Shown here piece after piece: positions 44,201-56,399 of a stretch of 64,000 nucleotides of DNA. The translations under genes were made by a program, and so were the position numbers. The notes beneath the pieces were generated by a model that saw only the letters and a list, made by a program, of their open reading frames with translations, was not told the DNA's origin and searched no databases. The stretch comes from Manduca sexta (taxonomy: Eukaryota > Arthropoda > Insecta > Lepidoptera > Sphingidae). The DNA is taken from assembly GCF_014839805.1 (NCBI RefSeq), contig NC_051126.1, positions 11,664,609 through 11,728,608 on the forward strand, given 5' to 3'. The stretch's first letter is position 1. Each line of letters starts with the position of its first letter.

Positions 44201-44207
44201 TAGCCAT
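35127..44207 (-). CDS. Conserved unnamed protein with helix-hairpin-helix-like segment, complete
   Basis: Exons on the minus strand: 44207-44059, 40015-39919, 38344-38033, 36648-36459, 35878-35716 and 35232-35127. GT-AG sites and phases agree; the total is 1017 nt, 338 aa plus stop TGA. The N-terminal part (ANAKEFDSVLKLYPQAIKLK, then KLDNWYQNELPK) is helical and charged. Residues about 83-186 include RGRFYPQLSYLIKVNTPRAV and LKGVGTATASALLAA, which resembles a helix-hairpin-helix (GVG hairpin) of DNA-binding or repair-type proteins. The C-terminal 130 residues are low-complexity, with a Ser/Thr/Pro repeat (residues about 280-300) and a basic end (AKKLRKATH). I recognise the protein as the kind conserved across animals but cannot give it a name or function. 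The start codon has A at -3; upstream in-frame sequence offers no other ATG. Confidence 0.88.
35233..35715. other. Last intron of the unnamed gene
   Basis: Contains a dispersed repeat piece at 35340-35425 (GACCACGAAGGCTGCAGTCC), inverted relative to those at 9044 and 12300. Otherwise AT-rich. Confidence 0.55.
36180..36250 (-). mobile_element. Possible tRNA-like SINE head
   Basis: On the minus strand GTGGTGCAGCGGACGAGG and ATTCGGTTCCGGCACC look like A- and B-box regions of a tRNA-derived SINE. No body recognised. Confidence 0.35.
36275..36431 (+). mobile_element. Retroposon 3' end with long A tail
   Basis: Same family as 5457-5645 (CACTCCACTTACCACCAGGT, GCAGTGGGGC), ending in a run of about 20 A. 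It abuts exon 4 of the unnamed gene (36459). Confidence 0.7.
37560..37740 (+). mobile_element. Retroposon 3' end, further copy
   Basis: CCGCCATAGTGGCCCACGTA, GCGTCGACTGACGAGGGATA, then GGACCCTATAC. Member of the family at 5457-5645, without a clear A tail. Confidence 0.6.
37865..38020 (-). mobile_element. Diverged Helitron 5' end, inverted
   Basis: CAGTAGTTCCTGAGATTAGC then ACAAACAAACTCTTCATCC, the inverted start of the Helitron family at 21725. It ends 13 bp before exon 3 of the unnamed gene. Confidence 0.65.
38033..38344 (-). CDS. Unnamed HhH-like gene, exon 3 (core domain)
   Basis: 104 codons, phase 0 at both ends. Encodes the most conserved-looking part: FYPQLSYLIKVNTPRAVMQE, a Lys-rich helix, then LKGVGTATASALLAAASPEI and FMADECLQAIPEM. 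The order helix-GVG-helix followed by an alpha-helical bundle resembles the HhH fold family, but the match is by eye only. Confidence 0.88.
38345..39918. other. Intron 2 of the unnamed gene
   Basis: AT-rich; the only recognisable element is the LINE fragment at 39050-39190. Confidence 0.5.
39050..39190 (-). mobile_element. LINE 3' fragment, inverted
   Basis: GACTACACACTGCTGCTTGG and GGTGGTACCTACCCAGGCGG, shared with 51475-51755. Confidence 0.65.
40016..44058. other. Intron 1 of the unnamed gene, 4.0 kb
   Basis: A dispersed repeat at 40135-40320, then about 3.5 kb of very AT-rich sequence with no exon or repeat I can support. The part next to exon 1 (43790-44058) is richer in CpG. Confidence 0.6.
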
Positions 44208-44340
44208 TGTGAACGTTCTAAATGTACAACACTGCGTATTTAGTTTAGCTATAGCGCCGAACTCAACGCGGCGGCAGCACCTGGCCAACTGGGCGCCCTC
44301 TCCCCACTCGCCGCCATCTTGTCGAGTGAACCTCGTTATG
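43790..44340 (-). promoter_or_regulatory. CpG-richer promoter region of the unnamed gene
   Basis: Composition rises sharply in G+C and CpG around exon 1 (for example CGCCTGAGCGCGCCGA near 43830 and GGCGGCGAGT-type sequence near 44300 on the minus strand). The core promoter is expected just upstream (right) of 44207. No specific element assigned. Confidence 0.4.
44059..44207 (-). CDS. Unnamed HhH-like gene, exon 1
   Basis: Residues 1-49, starting MATAKDTSTFFLEANAKEF and ending KLDN plus two bases of a Trp codon that exon 2 completes (W-YQNELPKTIKSRG). The following intron is 4.0 kb, the longest of the gene. The GC-rich stretch around and upstream of it (about 43790-44340) fits a promoter. Confidence 0.88.
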
Positions 44341-47300
44341 ACGTTCAATATTATTATTCGAAATAAGCTTGAATCTTGGGTATTTATTTCAATATTCCTA
44401 TTTATATTGTATAAAATGTTTATGAATTAAACCCATATGCATTTTTGTACAATTTATTCCTGTATTTATGTCAATTACTAAGCGGATTAAAACAAAAAAT
44501 ATACTCACACGACATCACAAGGTTATGTCGGTCGCGTGGCGTGTCGAACGTCGGACATTTGTCTGGCCTCCACCCACAGGGAAAAACGGGATGGGAAAAA
44601 ATAAATTCCATTTAGACGTTAATTCACTGCACCACACTTGAATATTATATTAAGATATGAAATTTCTCTAGGAAATGAACACAATACGCGATAATATTAG
44701 TCACGTCGACCTCGGCGCACTATCAATTTCCTTAAACGTGACGCAACACACGACACCGTTCTACCGAAACGACTTTGGTAAACACGCATATTTTCCGTTG
44801 CATTGCAGTACACACTGAGCTCGGAGTAGTCATGAAGTAGTAACTAGCGGTGTACATAAGGCATTTAGGTAGTAGGACGTACATATCACCGGGGTGGAAC
44901 GTCACACCAATCGGCTTTGTTGTTTTGATAGATAGATCGCCTTGTGCTCTGATCCCTCTCTAATTTGAACGCCTTTTGTTTTTTGTTGAAAACATAGTAT
45001 TTACTATCTTATTATAATATTATTTTCTTTTCATTGATTAATCCACTGTCTAGCGACGGACGGTCAACATTTACATGTTAGAATCTAGATTTTAACCCAT
45101 TTAAAAGGGGTAGGAAATCTTAAAATAAACCTTCTATTGTAGAAAGACTTTCTTAAAATTATGGCGCGCTTAGCCTTTTCAAATCTTTATTAGAAGTTAC
45201 GTTGTAAATTACGCTCTTCACATCAGAATTATTATTGTACTGGTATTTTAATTAACTCTTATAAAACCTTTATGGTCCTATTATGACGACTATTAAATTA
45301 GAATGCAAATTAAATCTCTAGGTCAAAACTTATATTGGATAAGCAATTTTTATAAAAGTATTTAAAAAGAAACTTACCAACCGGTTAGTAATTACTTCTA
45401 TTAAGTATATCTTTATAATATATTTTAGGTTGGATGTTGAAAATACCACATGCCCACTTTAATAGATATTTATTTTGATTTAAACTTTCAGTACTTATAT
45501 CTCCAGTAAGTATATGAATTCTAGAATGCGTTTCTATAACACCGTGATTAAGTTTTTTATATTTAAATGATTATAACATTGACCAGATTTACATAATAAA
45601 TTTAACCGAAATCACCTTCTGCATACTAAAATAGGCGTAGCTCTATAACATTAAAAATATATGTCCTGTAACTAAATGCGAATCGTCTTGTGTGCCTTGC
45701 CACTCCGATGCAAAGCGGAGGTCGAACCTATGATCCATTCTCGACACGTCGGTTGCTAATTGCAAAACAATCTCACCCGCAAACTACGTCACCCAACCAT
45801 AAACAGAAATTTATATTCGTAGGTTATGATCATTTTATAAATGGCATAAAGACAGGCTTAAACAATAATTTTGTTCTGAATTCTGATAGGAAAGGTTACC
45901 TTTGTCTTTAGTTTGTTTGCCAATTGGAATGTGGAAACCTCTTTTGATTTTGGAAGGTTAGATTATTTTTGCTACATTTTTCGATCAATGACAATGTGTA
46001 ATGGGGTATTTTTGTAACAATTTTTTTTAATCTCTGGTAAGTTTTTTTTTTATTATTTTGCCGATAACTTTTATTACTTGACGCATCTACTTACTAATTG
46101 ACGTGACGTATTATACTTGAATATGATCGTGACTGTCCCTGAATAGTAGCAACATTGACATTTTAGATTGCAAAGTAGGTAGGTGCTGCATTGTCTTGAT
46201 CCATTAGCCGTAAGTTTCATCATCTCGCTAATTACACTGATTACAATACCTACGAGCCGGTAGGTAGTTGCTGCTGCCTGAGAATGCCCTGGTACCCACT
46301 CAGAGCCTTTTACATACGAAAAACTCGAGTGATTATAATTATGGACGTCATTTTGTTTGTGACGTCATTTGCTTATGTAAACAAATATATTATACGATTC
46401 AAATTAACTTCCTTCTCCAACGTCAAGGTTTTATCCATTAAAAAAGAATATTTCAATAATTAACCTATAGCGTCGTCTTTACAAATTGTTTTCATGGCCC
46501 TTGATTAAACCCTCTGTTCCCAATTATGAAGTTGATTTAAACAGCGTGCAAAGGGAGGACCGAGTCCCGCAGAGGGAGACTCCTATATTAACCGCATAGT
46601 TATATGGTTTCAGTAATAACGGTCGGCTAGACGAGAGCCCGGGGCCATCACAGTGGGAGATTCAACGAGCCATTTACATAAATATATGGCTCTCTTAGGA
46701 TATACATTTGTCTATGTCCAAGTAAAACTGATATATCTTTAGAGTGGAATGATTTTTAAAAATAGAACCATTTTTCGCTCGTAAAAAATTACGAATTCCA
46801 AATTCAAATTTGTACTTAAACACCAATGAGATCTCACTTCGCTATCCTTTGGAGTATAAACAATACAGAACATTGGACTAGCTGAATGAAAAAAACTAGG
46901 AAAATAACAAAATTGTTTTGGTTATAAAAAAGACAAAACAAAAACAAGCGTGGATATTATCAAAACACGTCGTTTCATGTTTTGTTTATATTCCATCCGA
47001 GCCTGTATTTTGTGCCGCCCCGCGGCGCGTTCCGGGAGAACGTTGAGGGATACTCCTCCCTTTTATTCCCTTCAGAGAGGAAATAACACCAAAACGTTCG
47101 GAAGTAACGCAGACGAACAACGACTTAGGACCGATTTATCAATCTTCACATGAGTTTCTATCAAATAAATTATAAGTTGAATATCAATATAAACGTCTAT
47201 TTTATTCACCTGTCATTTATTTATTATTTATGTTGTAATATCCTAAGACAAAGTTTGGATACATACATAATTACAAAATCTTGCATAGAAATATTGTAAC

Positions 47301-47640
47301 GAAACATTTGATCCTTTTAGGAATTAGTTATAGTCTCTGTCTACCCCCATAAGTTAGCAGTAAAGTAATAAAAACGTACCCTTATTCTGAAATATTATTA
47401 TTTTTTATTTCTGAACAACAACCGCTCGGATAAGCCGAGCCCGCATGAACGGATCCCGTATTAAAAAACAATTAAATTTCCGCGCGGAATTTGTTACGCA
47501 CAAACAATGTATGAACCTATATACTTATATAATTAAGACTCAACTTTTCTAGAGACATCATATCATATTGTTTGCTAAAAACACTTTAATTGCCATTTAA
47601 CAAAGTACTCCGTTGCCCAAAAATATATTATGTTATAATT
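44341..47640. other. Non-coding region right of the unnamed gene
   Basis: No exon found. Two GC-richer islands (46540-46680 and 46990-47140) stand out from AT-rich surroundings and match no repeat in the window. Confidence 0.5.
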
Positions 47641-47643
47641 TAA

Positions 47644-47835
47644 CTAGCGACCCGCCCCGGCTTCGCATGGGTGCAATGCTGACTATTTAATGGATGTTAT
47701 TATTATACATATAAACCTTCCTCTTGAATCACTCTATCTATTAAAAAAAACCGCATCAAAGTCCGTTGCGTAGTTTTAAAGATTTAAGCACACATAGGAA
47801 CAGAGAAAGCGACTTTGTTTTATACTATGTAGTGA
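47644..47835 (-). mobile_element. Short Helitron of the second type, inverted
   Basis: 192 bp from CTAG (with hairpin GCGACCCGCCCCGGCTTCGC) to the inverted TCACTACATAGTATA start. Flanks are A and T. Same family as 62124-62419. Confidence 0.85.
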
Positions 47836-48382
47836 TAAAGTAACAATATAAATATTGTAACTAAACTAAAACACTTAATATATTTTGTACCTTAATACAA
47901 AATATACAAGTGTAATTTTTCTAAATCGTTTGACTAGCAACCACTTTACATATTTACCAGTTATGTGTGTAGTTAGTAGTACATAGTACTTATAAAGTTT
48001 TTCGATACGTAGGTTTGTCTCACGTACGTGTTGGAGAACTAGCTTCTTTTTAACATTATAATATTATAATTTTAAACATTGGAAATTTTACTATGCATAA
48101 ATGACAGGAAATAAGATCAACGACCCTCCATTTATTATGAATATTAACGGTTCCTTATTTCGAATCCCCGTGGTATCCATCCGTGTGATTGAGAATAACC
48201 GCCCATCAGCGTTACGATATAGCGAGATCTTATTTCAAAAACCCGCATTAGCCGTTCCTAATTACTCAGTTTGTGTTGTATGTACTATGTAGAAATGTAC
48301 AGTAAAATATGTTAGATATTTCACAGTACAAATTAACGCCTACAGCTATTTTACTAATTTAAAATTTAAGGCATAAAAATCT

Positions 48383-48607
48383 CATCTATGTATAATCCAC
48401 AGTAATATTATATAGAGGAAAACTGTGCGTTTGTTTATAGAGACTAATCTCTGAAACTACTGAACCGATTTTGAAAATTCTTTCACTTATAGTAAGCTAC
48501 ATTACTCCTGAGTTTTATATGGTAATTTATATTTCGTCAAAATATAAAGTTGGAATTTTATTGCGGAGAAACTATCGTATGCGGACGGAGCCGCAGGTAA
48601 AAGCTAG
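48383..48607 (+). mobile_element. Diverged Helitron
   Basis: Contains GACTAATCTCTGAAACTACT and ends GCGGACGGAGCCGCAGGT-AAAAG-CTAG before T. The start is approximate. Confidence 0.65.
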
Positions 48608-48957
48608 TGAATCAATAAAACTAAGCCACAAAAACCATCACCATTAAGTGATTTTCGTTGAACCACGACAGCGAAAACGGGGTTTAAAGTGGTTACCAAT
48701 ATGCATTTTATTTAGTGTTATTTTGTCTCAGACATAAAACACTGATTACAGTAAATTATAAGTAGAAGTAAAACTGCTTACTCTACGTTATCGAGCTCGT
48801 TGTGGAACGTCAGGGGGTTCGATCCTCGCTTAGATACGAATGGTTGCGTGATTCGTATTTGTTTCGGGTGTGTGTTGTAGAGTCCTTAGAAATAATTATT
48901 AAACTTTTTAAATGTTAGTATGGAGTCATGAAAATAATTCTGCCTGTTTATTGATAA

Positions 48958-50071
48958 CTAGCTTTTGCTCGCGGCTCCGCCCGCGTTATAAAGTTTTTCA
49001 GGCTAAAGTTTTCCGTTATAAAAATAGTAGTTTCCCGGGAGCCTATGTTCTTCCCAGGGTCTCAAACTGTCTCCATACCAAATTTCATCTTAATACGTTA
49101 GGTAGTTTTTGAGTTTAACACGTTAAGGCAGACAGATGCAGCGGGGGACTTTTGTTATATTATTTAGAACTTTTTAAGTGAAACAATCCCGTCATACATC
49201 ATTGTTGCATAACTTTAACCGTTTACGCAGCGCAGGCAACGGAAGCTCTCAAAACTCATAATTTTCCCCGTTTTTGCAACATGTTTCATTACTGCTTCGC
49301 TCCTATTGGTTATAGCATGATGATATATAGCCTATAGCACTCCAGGAACAAAGGGCTATCCAACACAAAAGATTTTTTCAGTTCAAACCGGTAGTTCCTG
49401 AGATTAGCCATTACTGCTCCGCTCCTATTGGTCATAGCGTGATGATATATAGCTTATAGCGGTCCACAAATAAAGGGCTATCCAACACAAAACGAATTTT
49501 TCAGTTGAAACCGGTAGTTCCTGAGATTAGCCATTACTGCTCCGCTCCTATTGGTCATAGCGTGATGATATATAACTTTGAGCACTCCACAAAGGACTAT
49601 TCAACACAAAAATATTTTTTCAGTTCGAATCGGTAGTTCCTGAGATTAGCCATTACTGCTCCGCTCCTATTGAATATAGCGTGATGATATATAGCCTATA
49701 GCTCTCCACGAACAAAGAGCTATCCAACGCAAAAAGAATTTTTCAGTTTGAACCGGTAGTTCCTGAGATTAACCATTACTGCCCCGCTCCTATTGGGTAT
49801 AGCGTGATGATATATAGCCTATAGCACTCCACGAATAAAGGGCTATCCAACGCAAAAAGAATTTTTCAGTTTGGACCGGTAGTTCCTGAGATTAGCCATT
49901 ACTGCCCCGCTCCTATTGGGTATAGCGTGATGATATATAGCCTATAGCACTCCACGAACAAAGGGTTATCCAACGCAAAAAGAATTTTTCAGTTTGGACC
50001 GGTAGTTCCTGAGATTAGCGCGTTCAAACAAACAAACAAACAAACTCTTCAGCTTTATATAATAGTATAGA
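48958..50071 (-). mobile_element. Non-autonomous Helitron with 6 internal tandem units, inverted
   Basis: The longest copy of the family at 21725 (1114 bp). It runs from CTAG through the inverted GCGGCTCCGCCCGC end to the GTTT run and the TCTATAC start. Six ~122-bp units are counted by the repeated inverted CTGAGATTA box (near 49398, 49521, 49643, 49764, 49886 and 50010). A and T flank the insertion. Confidence 0.9.
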
Positions 50072-50340
50072 TTTAAAAAAAAACTAAGTACTTATCATTC
50101 TAAAATCAATACTTATTATATTTTTTCATCTCTATGGTCAAGGAAGTTCATCTAGAATCGTGTTGTAAAGAGGAGTAAAAAACTATTTCAATAACCAACT
50201 GTCAGTATGATAAAATTTAACATATTATTGTACAATGAATTACAATTTTATTCTAACGTAATACTTAATAAACTGACAAAATATTCGCAAATAAAATAAT
50301 AATTACTTATTACCTTATTATTTACTTACATCTATTATTA

Positions 50341-50704
50341 TTAAGGCGATACCTCAAGGTCCATTTTCATACATTTTGTTTCGGCTTTAATCTGGGTAAC
50401 TAAACAAGTATTAGCAAGTAAAGAATTTAAATTCACGTCTAGTTAGTGATTAGTTCTCGCAGTTGAAAGAAAAATGTAAAAATAATTAATAATCATGGAT
50501 ATTTCGGCCTTTAAAATTTAATATGACGAAATTTTAAAGGCAGAAATATCCATGATTATTAATTATTTACATTTTTCTTCAACTGCGAGAACTAATCACT
50601 AACTAGACGTGAATTTAAATTCTTTACTTGCCAATACTTGTTTAGTTACCCAGATTAAAGCCGAAACAAAATGTATGAAAATGGACCTTGAGGTATCGCC
50701 TTAA
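50341..50704. mobile_element. Near-perfect palindromic MITE flanked by TTAA
   Basis: TTAA, then GGCGATACCTCAAGGTCC, then two arms of about 175 bp that are reverse complements with few mismatches around a short loop near 50521-50537, then TTAA. Sister copies: 24610-24839 (right arm deleted) and 61308-61359 (one end only). The TTAA target recalls piggyBac-type cut-and-paste elements; no transposase is present. Confidence 0.92.
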
Positions 50705-51179
50705 GTACATAATATCTAATCTCTATTAATAATCATTACGTGCCGATCGGTGATCGGTAGTGATTTAAATTTCGAACGAGGAACGCCAGCCATTATTTCG
50801 CAGCCGCCAGACATTCGCTCACCTTTTTTATCTTGCCCTCTCTCTCGTGTAGCCCACGTGGTACTATAGTGACAATGGTATGATGATTATCATAATATAT
50901 GACGTTTCGACAGTAAGTAATTTTAAGATGTCCACACTGTCGTTATATCTAAAAGTTCGATGATTTTATATAAGCACTGTGTTTTAGCAATTTTTATAAT
51001 ACTTTAAACCTATCGTTTTCACTTTACAACCATCAATCGAGGATTCTTTAAATAAATATAAACGTAGGTATGAATGATTACCTATGCTTATTGGTACTTG
51101 GGTAAAAATATTATGGTCTTCATGATCTTATTCAATAATCTCTAGCACAGTGTAGAATTAATTGTAATGTGTCCCAAAT

Positions 51180-51355
51180 TGCATTTGCTCGCGGCTTCGC
51201 TAGCATAGAAGTCGGTTAATGAAATATAAAGAAGTACTTTACCTATAAATATCGTTTTTTGGGAGTTCAAGCTTCATATTAAATGTCATCAAAATCGGTT
51301 CAGTGCTTCAGCCGTGGAAGCGTAACAGACAGTTACCTACTTTCGTATTTATTCG
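51180..51355 (-). mobile_element. Retroelement or Helitron 3' fragment, inverted
   Basis: GCATTTGCTCGCGGCTTCGC at one end and ATCAAAATCGGTTCAGTG with AGCCGTGGAAGCGTAACAGA inside. A related piece is at 59000-59160. Confidence 0.5.
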
Positions 51356-51474
51356 TATCGACGAAACTCAAGTATGACGAAGAAAGTCAAGTGTAAAAGG
51401 TACTTAAGTATAAGAATATAGGAGGTAAGTATATAAAAGTACTTTTAATGATGGACACCTTTCTTTTTATTGCT

Positions 51475-51755
51475 TTGAATGACGAGACGAGCTTGCCGTT
51501 CGCCTGATGGTAAGCGATACGATCGTCCATAAACAGAAAACACTATCCAACACCTTGAATTACAAAGTATTGGTTGGTATCCACTGCACTAACTACCCTG
51601 ACACATGAGATGTTAAGTCTCATTATGTCCAGTAGTTACACTGGTCACAATGCCTTTCAAACGAGAACACAACGGTGACTACACACTACTGCTTGGCGGC
51701 AGAAATAGACATTGCGGTGGTACCTACCCAGGCGGCCCCTCACATATCAGAGACT
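51475..51755 (-). mobile_element. LINE 3' end, inverted
   Basis: On the minus strand it runs from the GGTAGGTACCACCGC region to CTTACCATCAGGCGAACGGC and GCAATAAAAA, a typical 3' UTR and terminus. Related copies: 55570-55835 and 39050-39190. Confidence 0.75.
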
Positions 51756-54700
51756 TACCACACCTTTTATAAAACATCATGAGCTGACAGAAACATTATA
51801 CCAGAAAAGTTCATCAGCTGACAGAAACATACCAGTCACCAATTTATTATAATTTTTTGCACCGTTAAATAAAACTTAGGTACTCGTTCCAGTCTCCTAT
51901 GAAGAACAGGTATTAAGGATTAAATAATTAATAAATTAACTTTTCTTTAATATAGGATGTTGTTAAAATTTGTATCCCCTGATTTGGATACTTGGCGAGT
52001 ACAGACTAATGTGTGAAAATAAGTAATTCGGATTTGTCTTCTTCATATTCATAGTCATGTTCGTGAACGAGTTATTCGCAAAAGTTTTTAGATGAATTTA
52101 TTCGCTCTATCTATTAGAAAAATATTAAGAAAAGTGGTTTTTATTAATGAGTTTAATTAAATAGATTTCCTAAAACCCCACGTGGAAATAAATGGTTTCT
52201 GTTCAGAGCAAACAATGCATTCAAGCAAGAATAGACGAAACGAGTTACCTGTCACATGGACCCCAAAAAACCCAGTAAAAACCAAAACTCAGGAGTTATA
52301 AAGTCCATACAAAGTAGCGTACTTATTAACATGTAAATGTATTCACATGATCGTTTATCGTACAGCCAACGACAATATAAACTATATACAGTCTTACTTA
52401 TAAAAAAATCGCAAAGCTATGCTTAGTAGTTAGTTATGTCTTGACTATTCTGCTCTTAAACTTTTAAACACCGGCGATGTTTAATTTTGACAGTTATTTA
52501 AGCAGTGCATAACCACCTCTTAACGCTAAAACAAGTTTATAAGTAATATTTTTGGTAATCAGTGACAAAGCAATTGTTTAAAACATAAGACTAGTTTATA
52601 AGTAAGATTGATGGTCATTGCTATAGCCCATCACTATTACTAGAGGTATAAAGTAACATAACAGTTGTATTAGACCTTTCATTTCACCGGCCTTTGCGGT
52701 TTCACAGGCGGTATATCCGGTCCAACCTTGGCCGTCCGGGTTTTAACTTGAGGCTCGGTTCGGGTAAGCGGATTTAAATGACCGGGCTTTACTGACTGCT
52801 TTATGGTTAGTGGCCAGTATTAATTTTATTCTTTTCTAAAAAATATTGTGGCAAGTAATTCTCTTTGTAATATGTTATTGAATTAATGTTATCTCTAAGC
52901 TATTATTATAAATTTGTATTACACATTTATTTTGGTAATTTATAATAACAAAACAGTTCTGGCGACTTAATCGTCGTAAATTTCTGCACTTAAATATTAA
53001 GTAAGTATAACAAAACCCTCACAACTTTTAAAATGTATTCCTAAGGCCAGCCAGCTATTTAAAAAGGCATTTTAAAAATCCCTAACATTTTACAAAGAAG
53101 TCCGTACAGTTCCAAATTTAAAACCTATTGTAAAACGCATTGAAACAACTATTATACCATAAAACAAAACATTTTGTTCGTACACTGAATTCAGATAACA
53201 ATACGGTCGGTCGTTATTTATTCTGGCGCGGCTTACGAAGCGATAACAGTATCGGCACAGTACCCTGTGATATTCTGAACGAAATATAATAGCTCGAACG
53301 GGCCCTTGGCAAAGGGATCGGGCACAAAAACGAAGGGAACGAGCGAGGGTACCCTACGGTTGCATTTTTTATTCAACGAACGAACTGGCAGCCTGCTGTT
53401 TAGTCGACGAAACGCGCATAAAGTTGGATTTAAAAAATATTGTTTAAATTTTGAACAATTTTACGTGTTATTTATTACATTCTTTATTTAAATGCAGAGA
53501 TTTTGTACTTTATAGCGTCCATACACCGAGTATATAGGGTACGGGTCAGTTAAAAACCAAAAATACTAGGGTATTTAAAATAATAATTTTAATTATCACC
53601 TCGTTATGCGAGCAGCTAGGAGATAGTTGTAGAGCTGTTTTCATTTATTTTGCTCTTATAGAATGCTAAAAAAAATCCGTGTTTTTTGAAGTAAGGTTAC
53701 GTGTTTATTTTGAAACGTATTTTTTTGCAATGATTCTAGAATATTTGGAACCTAGACCCTTATAAGTGGCACAAAAGACTACAATGTCTATACATGTTAA
53801 AATAAAATATGAATAACTGTTCTAGTGGCGCCGTGGTCATAACTGGTGAGGTCCCGGGTTTGTTGTTGGGAATCAAGATTTTAAAGATGAAATCTGGTTT
53901 GTTCGAGATTGGAAATTATGATGTTAAGTATAACAATAGATCTACTCTTGGATTGATAAAATAGAAATAAGCTTTACGAGCTGTGGACGTAGGTTTTAGA
54001 TAGTATTAGTAGAACTTCTGCTTACCCTTTTGGTAGACATAACGTGGAAATTATAAAATATTGAATGAGTATTATAAATATCTTTAGTTTCTGCATAATT
54101 TAAATGCCATTTCAGTTTGTGTTGCGGGAAATTGTCCGCTATGCGTCATGAGTGTAGTTAACACAGTTCTTGGAAGCCAAAGTGAATGTCAGCCCGCCAA
54201 CTTCTGTTTTGGCAATCCAAGACGTTTCACGAACTTTATATTCGAAAGTATTACCCTTAATTGGCAACGGATATCAATCACGAGCCTGTTTTTCTGTTTA
54301 ATGTTGTAAATTGCAAATTAAACCAAATTTATTAATGAGGTAAGTATCGTAATTAACATTTAGCTTTATAAAACATGTCCGCTGTATATTTTAAGTTATA
54401 AAACCACGTGCGGTACGATACGATCAGCCAAAGTTCTTAGAACGAACTCCGCCTTATTAGTATTCTCGAAGTAAGAAATATACCGCAGTTGGGATTAAAA
54501 TTGTTTCTCCTTTTTGCCCCAAGGTCAGTCAGTCGTGGTTATCAACATGTTAGCGCTCCTCGCTGCTCGGCGAATGCGATACGGAGAAACCAGATATTTT
54601 TATATCCACATGCCTTTCATAGCGACTAGCGACATCTGTTATGCATTTATGGAACTACTAGTACGTGACTTAAAAATTCATATTTTTCTTATTCTCGTAA

Positions 54701-55569
54701 TGGTTAGTAATGTAATTGATTACCTAGCTTTAACTTAATCGTTTTAAATTTCAATCCCGTGCTTGTAATTTGTACTACTATTGATAATATAATATAGACT
54801 GTAGTGTGACCTTTCTAGTAGGGAAGTTGGTTGGCGACCGCTTGCCTTATTGGTTTGAAGAATGAATAAACTTGTAGGCCCACGTTATTTCTATGAAGAT
54901 TTCCTGGAAGCCATAAGAAACTTTTCTAGAAATTATATAATTTGGAATTTCTATAAGTAGAGTGTCCAAAAACATACACATCGACTTAAACATGCCGAAT
55001 ACAAATTATTTCTTTCAGATTTTAAGATGCTTACCTATCTAACTCGTTTAATGAAGCGTTCGACGTCATTCCATTGACAATATTATATTAGACATAAGTA
55101 TCTATCTATAATTATGAGCATAAGCGTTTTATTGATGATTAGCATATGTAATTAGCATAGGACTATATTTTGTATTTAATATCTATTGATGTTATTTGTG
55201 AGTATCTTTCTAAAAAATAACTAAATAACACGGGACGCATGTTTCGATTCTTGGGTCGGGCCTGACTGTTCGGCGAAACAAATTTCTGTAAAACTATTTT
55301 AAATTAGTTTCTCACATTCACGTTCACGAAGTGTATGATGGTATTTACGTTGAATCGAATCGATGAGTGTGTGATGATGTCATTGACAGAGACCATGCTT
55401 CAGGGAGCAATTAAGCAATTGATTCCGGGTTTAGACCGGTAGACGTATAGGTGCGTAGAGGAGAGAACACCGGATGCGTTTGCAATTCCCCAATAATTAT
55501 TTTATTAAAGTGTAAAATTTAAATGAAAAACTATTTTGGAAGTCAGTACTCTTGACGAACTCCTACTAC
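51756..55569. other. Non-coding region
   Basis: AT-rich, no exon or full repeat found. A GC-richer island at 53200-53420 and another at 54140-54300 match no repeat in the window and may be regulatory or unrecognised elements. Confidence 0.45.
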
Positions 55570-55835
55570 TAGTTTTTTTATTATTGCTTTGAATGACGCG
55601 ACGAGCTTGCTGTTCGCCTGATGGTAAGCGATACAACCGCCCATAAATAGTAGAAACACCATCCAACAACTTGAAATACAAAATATTGTTTGGTACCTAA
55701 GTATTCCACTGCGGTCGCCATCCTGAGACATGAGATCTTTAGTCTTATCCCAGTAGGCTACTGACTACAATGTCCTTCAAATCGGAACAGAACAAAGATA
55801 ACACATTACACCTAGCACCTGTAAATAATATTCTG
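55570..55835 (-). mobile_element. LINE 3' end, inverted, diverged
   Basis: Starts ATTGCTTTGAATGACGCGAC and contains CGCCTGATGGTAAGCGATAC; same family as 51475-51755. Confidence 0.72.
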
Positions 55836-56399
55836 AAAACCGGTTGGTTAACATAAAAACTAGGATTGATATTTAAATGCCACTGTTCAAAATTCAACTT
55901 GTGTCATTTTTTGTCACCAGTCAATGAATCGGAATGTTACCGCGTTGTACCGCTCACTGAACTAAATTGTTCGCGAACTTTTACTGCAAATCAGCTGACC
56001 GACGCGCTGACCGAATGAGTCAGCGATGCTTCGTAATACGTTACGTGTATTTTTACTGACCTGAGTCAATGTTACCGTTTAATTGTTTTTTTGTTATCAA
56101 AATTCAACTTCGATTATGAAATTAATTTTCATCTCGTTTGTAAGGTTGTTTTATTTCTTAAGCCCGAATATGTTCATGAATCATATTTACTAAAGAAATG
56201 AAAAAATAAACTTTATACTGTCCTCATATTTTTAAAGACCTGAAGTCAAACACCTAACTTGCTCTTAAGTGTTTCGTCTCCACTCCTATATAGTCATGTT
56301 TATACTTGACCAAGAACATTAGAGAAATTGTGACTAATCGCAGGATTAAACGGTGTACACTCTCTATCTCCTACCTGCCTTTATCCAATTCAATGTAAG

